From Microbacteriaceae bacterium VKM Ac-2854 (lineage in GTDB: Bacteria > Actinomycetota > Actinomycetes > Actinomycetales > Microbacteriaceae): a DNA stretch of 64,000 bases. The DNA lies in NCBI GenBank assembly GCA_013205085.1, contig JABMLH010000001.1, forward strand, positions 124,001-188,000, written 5' to 3'. Position numbers and translations under genes: made by a program. The notes beneath the pieces were generated by a model. That model saw only the letters and a list, made by a program, of their open reading frames with translations. It was not told the origin of the DNA and made no database searches. Positions 60,595-64,000 of this stretch are shown here, piece after piece. Within the stretch, counting starts at the first letter, position 1, and each line of letters starts with the position of its first letter.

Positions 60595-61904
60595 TGACGG
60601 ACCCCTTCCACCTCGGCTGGTTCCTGAACGGCACGAGCGTGCCCGCCTGGGGGCAGGAGTTCTCGGGCGCGATCGGCACGCAGTGGCAGCAGGCCGAGAT
60701 CTTCGTCGACCTGGCCCGGGCGATGGAGCGGGCCCGCTTCGACTACGTGCTGATCGAGGACAACACCTTCGTCGGCGACCGCTACGGCGACTCGATGGAG
60801 CTGTACCTCAAGCACGCGTTCCAGACGCCGCGGCAGGATCCGATGATCACCGCGACGCTGATGGCCCAGGCCACGCAGCACCTCGGCATCATCGCCACGG
60901 CGGGAACCTTCGCCTACCATCCGTACATGCTGGCCCGGCTGGCCGCCTCGATCGATCAGATCTCCCGCGGCCGGATGGGCGTCAACATCGTCACGGGCAC
61001 CTCCGACCGGGCGCTGCAGAACTACGGCTACCCCGGCATGGCGGAGCACGACTCCCGCTACGACGTGGCCGAGGACTTCCTCAAGGCCGCGATCGCCCTC
61101 TGGGACACTTGGGAGCCGGGCGCTGTGGTGGCGGATCCGGAGAGCGGCTACTGGGCCGATCACACCAAGGTGCACCGCGCGGACTACGAGGGCACGCACT
61201 ACTCCACCCGCGGCCCGCTGAACACCGGCCCGCTGCCGCAGGGTCGACCGGTGATCTCGCAGGCCGGCGGCTCGCCGCGCGGCATCGACTTCGCCTCCGA
61301 GTACGCCGACACGATCGTGGCGATCCAGGCGACCCCCGGCGCGATGAAGGTCTATCGCGACAAGGTGCACGCCTCAGCGCGCGCAGCCGGGCGGGATCCG
61401 TCGCGAATCAAGGTGCTCTTCGGCGTCGGCCCGATCATCGGGGCGACGGAGGCGGAGGCGCAGGAGCGGATCCGGCTGCGGCGCGAGGAGATGGCCGAGA
61501 ACATCGAGGTGCACCTGGCCGCGATGGCGAAGTCGACCGACATCGACTTCTCGACCATCCCGCTGGACGTGCCGCTGGGCGAGCTCGACCTGCGCACCAA
61601 CGGCACGCAGCAGCTCACCGACTTCGTCGCCCGAAACGCCACCAAGACCCTCCGCGAGGCCGTGGTCTCCCGTGGCATCGGCAACGGTCCGCTGCTGGTC
61701 GGCACCCCCGAGACGGTGGCCGACCAGATGGAGGAGATGATGCGCGTGGCCGGGGGCGACGGCTTCCTGATCTCCACCAACGGCGTGACCCGGCGCTTCA
61801 TCGCCGAGGTCTGCGACGGCCTGGTGCCCGAGCTGCAGCGCCGCGGCCTCACCCGCCGCGAGTACACGGCTGGCACCCTGCGCGAGAACCTCCTCGCCTT
61901 CTGA
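60594..61904 (+). CDS. NtaA/SnaA/DszA-family FMN-dependent monooxygenase (2)
   Basis: 436 residues, same subgroup as the preceding gene: GVNIVTGTSDRALQNYGYP, DSRYDVAEDFLKAAIALWDTWEP, HYSTRGPLNTGPLPQGRPVISQAGGSPRG. Moderately diverged, so the two probably act on successive intermediates or form different activities. ATG in a TGATG junction with gene 1. Followed by a strong hairpin. Confidence 0.92.
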   Translation: MTDPFHLGWFLNGTSVPAWGQEFSGAIGTQWQQAEIFVDLARAMERARFDYVLIEDNTFVGDRYGDSMELYLKHAFQTPRQDPMITATLMAQATQHLGIIATAGTFAYHPYMLARLAASIDQISRGRMGVNIVTGTSDRALQNYGYPGMAEHDSRYDVAEDFLKAAIALWDTWEPGAVVADPESGYWADHTKVHRADYEGTHYSTRGPLNTGPLPQGRPVISQAGGSPRGIDFASEYADTIVAIQATPGAMKVYRDKVHASARAAGRDPSRIKVLFGVGPIIGATEAEAQERIRLRREEMAENIEVHLAAMAKSTDIDFSTIPLDVPLGELDLRTNGTQQLTDFVARNATKTLREAVVSRGIGNGPLLVGTPETVADQMEEMMRVAGGDGFLISTNGVTRRFIAEVCDGLVPELQRRGLTRREYTAGTLRENLLAF

Positions 61905-61960
61905 CCGGCGCGGGGCGGGAACCGTTTCGAGCGACCGAACCCCCGTCCCGCGCCCACCCC

Positions 61961-62011
61961 CTGGCGAAAAGTTGCAGCCCTCGGGACCCCAGGGCTGCAA
62001 CTTTTCGCCAG
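61961..62011 (+). terminator. Perfect 21-bp hairpin (family H copy 2)
   Basis: CTGGCGAAAAGTTGCAGCCCT (61961-61981) pairs exactly with AGGGCTGCAACTTTTCGCCAG (61991-62011). It shares AAGTTGCAG/CTGCAACTT with the hairpin at 23087. Placed 57 bp after the monooxygenase stop and 41 bp before the hydrolase start; probable terminator or processing signal inside the cluster. Confidence 0.85.
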
Positions 62012-62052
62012 AACAGCAGCGGAACCATCGACCTGAAGGAGAAGACGAGAGC

Positions 62053-62871
62053 ATGCGCGGATATGTGGACACGGACTGGGGACAGCTGCATTACCGGCAG
62101 AGCGGCGGGCAGCCGAGCGCGGGCGCGCCGGTGGTGGTGCTTTTTCACGAGTCGCCGCGGACCTCGGCGGTGTACGAGCCGATCATGGCCGCCCTCGGGG
62201 AGACGGTGAGCGCATACGCGTTCGATACGCCCGGGTTCGGGCAGAGCGACTCGGCGCCGGTGGATCAGCCGCTGGCGGAGTACGCCCGGATCTTCGTGCA
62301 GGCCATCGACGCGCTGGGCATCGACTCCTTCATCCCGGTGGGCATGAAGACCGGCAGCTCGATCGTCACGGCGATCGCGACCCTCCTGCTCGGCACCGGC
62401 CGCGTCGACCGCGCCGTGCTCTACGCACAGGAGAAGCCGGACGCGGCGGATGCGGAGTACTGGGCGCAGAACTGGGCGCCCGAGCTGCCGGTCACCGCCG
62501 ACGGCGCGATCCTCGACTACCTCTGGCAGAAGAACATCGGCCTCTACGACGCCGACGACCCCACGGCGCTGCTCGGCTGCGTCGCCGACACCATCTCCAA
62601 CCTCGACCGCTACAACTCGATCTACCCCGCGGTGTTCCGCGGCCGGGTGCAGACCTGGCAGCACAACCTCGAGCTGATCGAGGCCGGCGTCGAACTCACC
62701 GTGATCCGCCCGCCGTGGGCACGGATGAAGCTGGACATCCCGATCGAGTTCGCGACGCTGCCCGGCGCGACCGAGGTCACGATGCCGGTCAGCGGCCAGT
62801 TCCCGGCCCGCGCCCCCGAGGAGTTCGTCGCGGCCGTGCTCGCCGTGGCGACCCCCAGCGCGATCGTATGA
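62053..62871 (+). CDS. Alpha/beta hydrolase-fold protein with non-canonical nucleophile elbow
   Basis: 272 residues. The fold is recognisable from QLHYRQSGG, VVVLFHESPRTSAVYEPIMAAL, YAFDTPGFGQSDSAP and the following VGMKTGSSIVTAIATLLL. The nucleophile elbow GxSxG reads GMKTG (97-101), with Lys99 in place of Ser, and the oxyanion-hole HG is HE. The enzyme may use a neighbouring Thr or Ser, act without a covalent step, or be inactive. Cotranscribed by ATGA overlap with the exporter. Confidence 0.8.
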   Translation: MRGYVDTDWGQLHYRQSGGQPSAGAPVVVLFHESPRTSAVYEPIMAALGETVSAYAFDTPGFGQSDSAPVDQPLAEYARIFVQAIDALGIDSFIPVGMKTGSSIVTAIATLLLGTGRVDRAVLYAQEKPDAADAEYWAQNWAPELPVTADGAILDYLWQKNIGLYDADDPTALLGCVADTISNLDRYNSIYPAVFRGRVQTWQHNLELIEAGVELTVIRPPWARMKLDIPIEFATLPGATEVTMPVSGQFPARAPEEFVAAVLAVATPSAIV

Positions 62872-64000
62872 GTACCGTCGGGGCGGATGCGCCGCCGCGC
62901 ACCCGCCCCGCTCCCACCAGCCTGCGCCCCATCCTCGCGCCGCTGTCCGGCCTGATGATCGCCCAGTTCGTCTCCGGACTCTCGGCGACCATTGTCGCCA
63001 CCTCCATCCCGACGATCATGCGCACCCTCGAGGGCCCGGCGAGCATGTCCACCTGGCTGGTGGCCGCGACGATCCTGGGCAACACCGCGTCGACGCCGAT
63101 CTGGGGGCGCCTGGCCGATCTGTTCCCACCCAAGCGCATCCTGCAGGCCTCGATCTCCATCTTCATCGTCGGTTCCGTGCTGGCCGGACTCTCGGTCTCG
63201 ACCGGGATGCTGCTGGCGGCCCGAGCCCTGCAGGGCATCGGCCTCGGCGGCACCGGCGCGGTCACCCTCGCGGTGGTCGCATACCTGGTCGTCCCGCGCG
63301 AGCGCGGGCGGGTGAACGGATACCTGCAGTCGCTGCAGACCGCCGCGACGATCCTCGGCCCGATCGTCGGCGGCGTGATCGTGCAGTACCTCGGTTGGCG
63401 CTGGTGCTTCTTCGTCGCGCTGCCGCTGGCGATCGTGTCGATCCTGGTGCTCTCGCTCAAGCTGCACATCCGAGCCCAGCCGCGCACCGGTGCCCGCACC
63501 GACTACGCCGGCGCCGCCCTGATCGCCACGGGCATCCCTTCGGCGCTGATCTGCCTGACGATGCTCGGCGACGACGGCGGGCTCACTCCGGTGTCCGCTG
63601 CGTTCGGAGCGTTCGGGCTGCTCGCGCTGGTGGCGCTGGTGATCGTCGAGCTGCGCGTCAGCGCGCCGATCATCCCGGTGCGGCTGCTCGCGCGGCGGGT
63701 GCCCTTCGTCTGCGTGCTGGCCGGCTTCCTGCTCGGGTCCACGCTGTTCGGTGGCTCGGTGTTCGTGACGCAGTATCTGCAGATCGGCCTGGGCATCGAG
63801 CCCGCCGTCTCGGGCTTCCTCCTGGCGCCGATGGCGCTGGGCGCGGTCGCCGCCTCGTGGATCGCGGGCCGCGCGATCAGCCGCACCGCACGCGTGAAAC
63901 CGGTGTTGCTGATCGCCGCCACGCTGATGCTGCTCGGCAACGTCGCCCTCGCGCTCGCGCCGTTCGCCCCAATGCCGCTCGCGCTGGCCGGTGCCCTGCT
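62868..64000 (+). CDS. MFS transporter, EmrB/QacA (DHA2) type, cut by window end
   Basis: 377 codons present, no stop in the window. IAQFVSGLSATIVATSIPTIMRTLEG is the helix-1 motif, TPIWGRLADLFPPKRILQ the loop 2-3 motif, LQTAATILGPIVGGVIVQYLGWRWCFF motif C. About 11 helices are visible so far. ATG overlaps the hydrolase stop (ATGA). It may export a product or toxic intermediate of the monooxygenase pathway. Confidence 0.88.
   Translation, partial: MSTVGADAPPRTRPAPTSLRPILAPLSGLMIAQFVSGLSATIVATSIPTIMRTLEGPASMSTWLVAATILGNTASTPIWGRLADLFPPKRILQASISIFIVGSVLAGLSVSTGMLLAARALQGIGLGGTGAVTLAVVAYLVVPRERGRVNGYLQSLQTAATILGPIVGGVIVQYLGWRWCFFVALPLAIVSILVLSLKLHIRAQPRTGARTDYAGAALIATGIPSALICLTMLGDDGGLTPVSAAFGAFGLLALVALVIVELRVSAPIIPVRLLARRVPFVCVLAGFLLGSTLFGGSVFVTQYLQIGLGIEPAVSGFLLAPMALGAVAASWIAGRAISRTARVKPVLLIAATLMLLGNVALALAPFAPMPLALAGAL

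Overview
The window is chromosomal DNA from a high-GC actinobacterium, most likely a member of the Microbacteriaceae (order Micrococcales). This rests on GC-rich third codon positions, a split-barrel oxidoreductase of the F420-using class, the Cys-less rpmB-rpmG-rpsN cluster, and many ATGA/GTGA-coupled operons. GGATG/CATCC is strikingly frequent on both strands. No rRNA, tRNA, CRISPR array, transposase or phage gene was seen.

Left part (1-31 kb), mostly housekeeping and small transport or regulatory units. It holds an SDR/SMP-30 sugar-lactone pair, a translationally coupled flavodoxin and its NADPH reductase, a YdeI-like protein, an APH-type kinase, an EmrB-type exporter, exopolyphosphatase, a CAP-domain protein, a divergent LysE/LysG pair, prpD-prpB without prpC, the ribosomal cluster, deoC, a TSUP permease and a PoxB-like enzyme. 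A lower-GC DUF3800 gene behind a leader hairpin looks acquired. A MarR/MFS unit has an operator sitting inside its promoter. A two-component system is followed by a CYP152 P450 carrying the OleT-type Phe/His/Arg triad.

Middle (31.1-50.1 kb), a large catabolic island. A GntR/FCD regulator precedes a run of 12 genes (31976-45899), nearly all overlapping or closely spaced: cyclic amidohydrolase, peptide-type ABC importer (binding protein, two permeases, two ATPases), two paralogous TIM-barrel isomerase-like proteins flanking a berberine-bridge-type FAD oxidase, a degenerate M24 'pita-bread' protein, an amidase and a second amidohydrolase. Then come a GPH-type symporter, a TetR regulator, another TIM-barrel isomerase and a Gfo/Idh/MocA dehydrogenase. 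Together they suggest import, oxidation and C-N bond cleavage of a sugar- or polyol-linked amide or N-heterocycle. The substrate is unknown.

Right part (50.3-64 kb), a flavin-centred catabolic island: a riboflavin kinase fused to a C-terminal helix-turn-helix, a GntR/UTRA regulator, a second peptide-type ABC importer (flanked by inverted copies of one repeat), a flavin reductase, two NtaA/SnaA/DszA-type monooxygenases, an alpha/beta hydrolase lacking the canonical nucleophile, and an exporter cut by the window end. The layout recalls aminopolycarboxylate (epp/emo) and riboflavin (rca) catabolic clusters but matches neither.

Across the window there are about twenty intergenic palindromes in at least eight families. 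Four copies of one family are each exactly 59 bp; one of these lies in frame inside a gene. Some copies show compensatory changes between arms, and some double as terminators.
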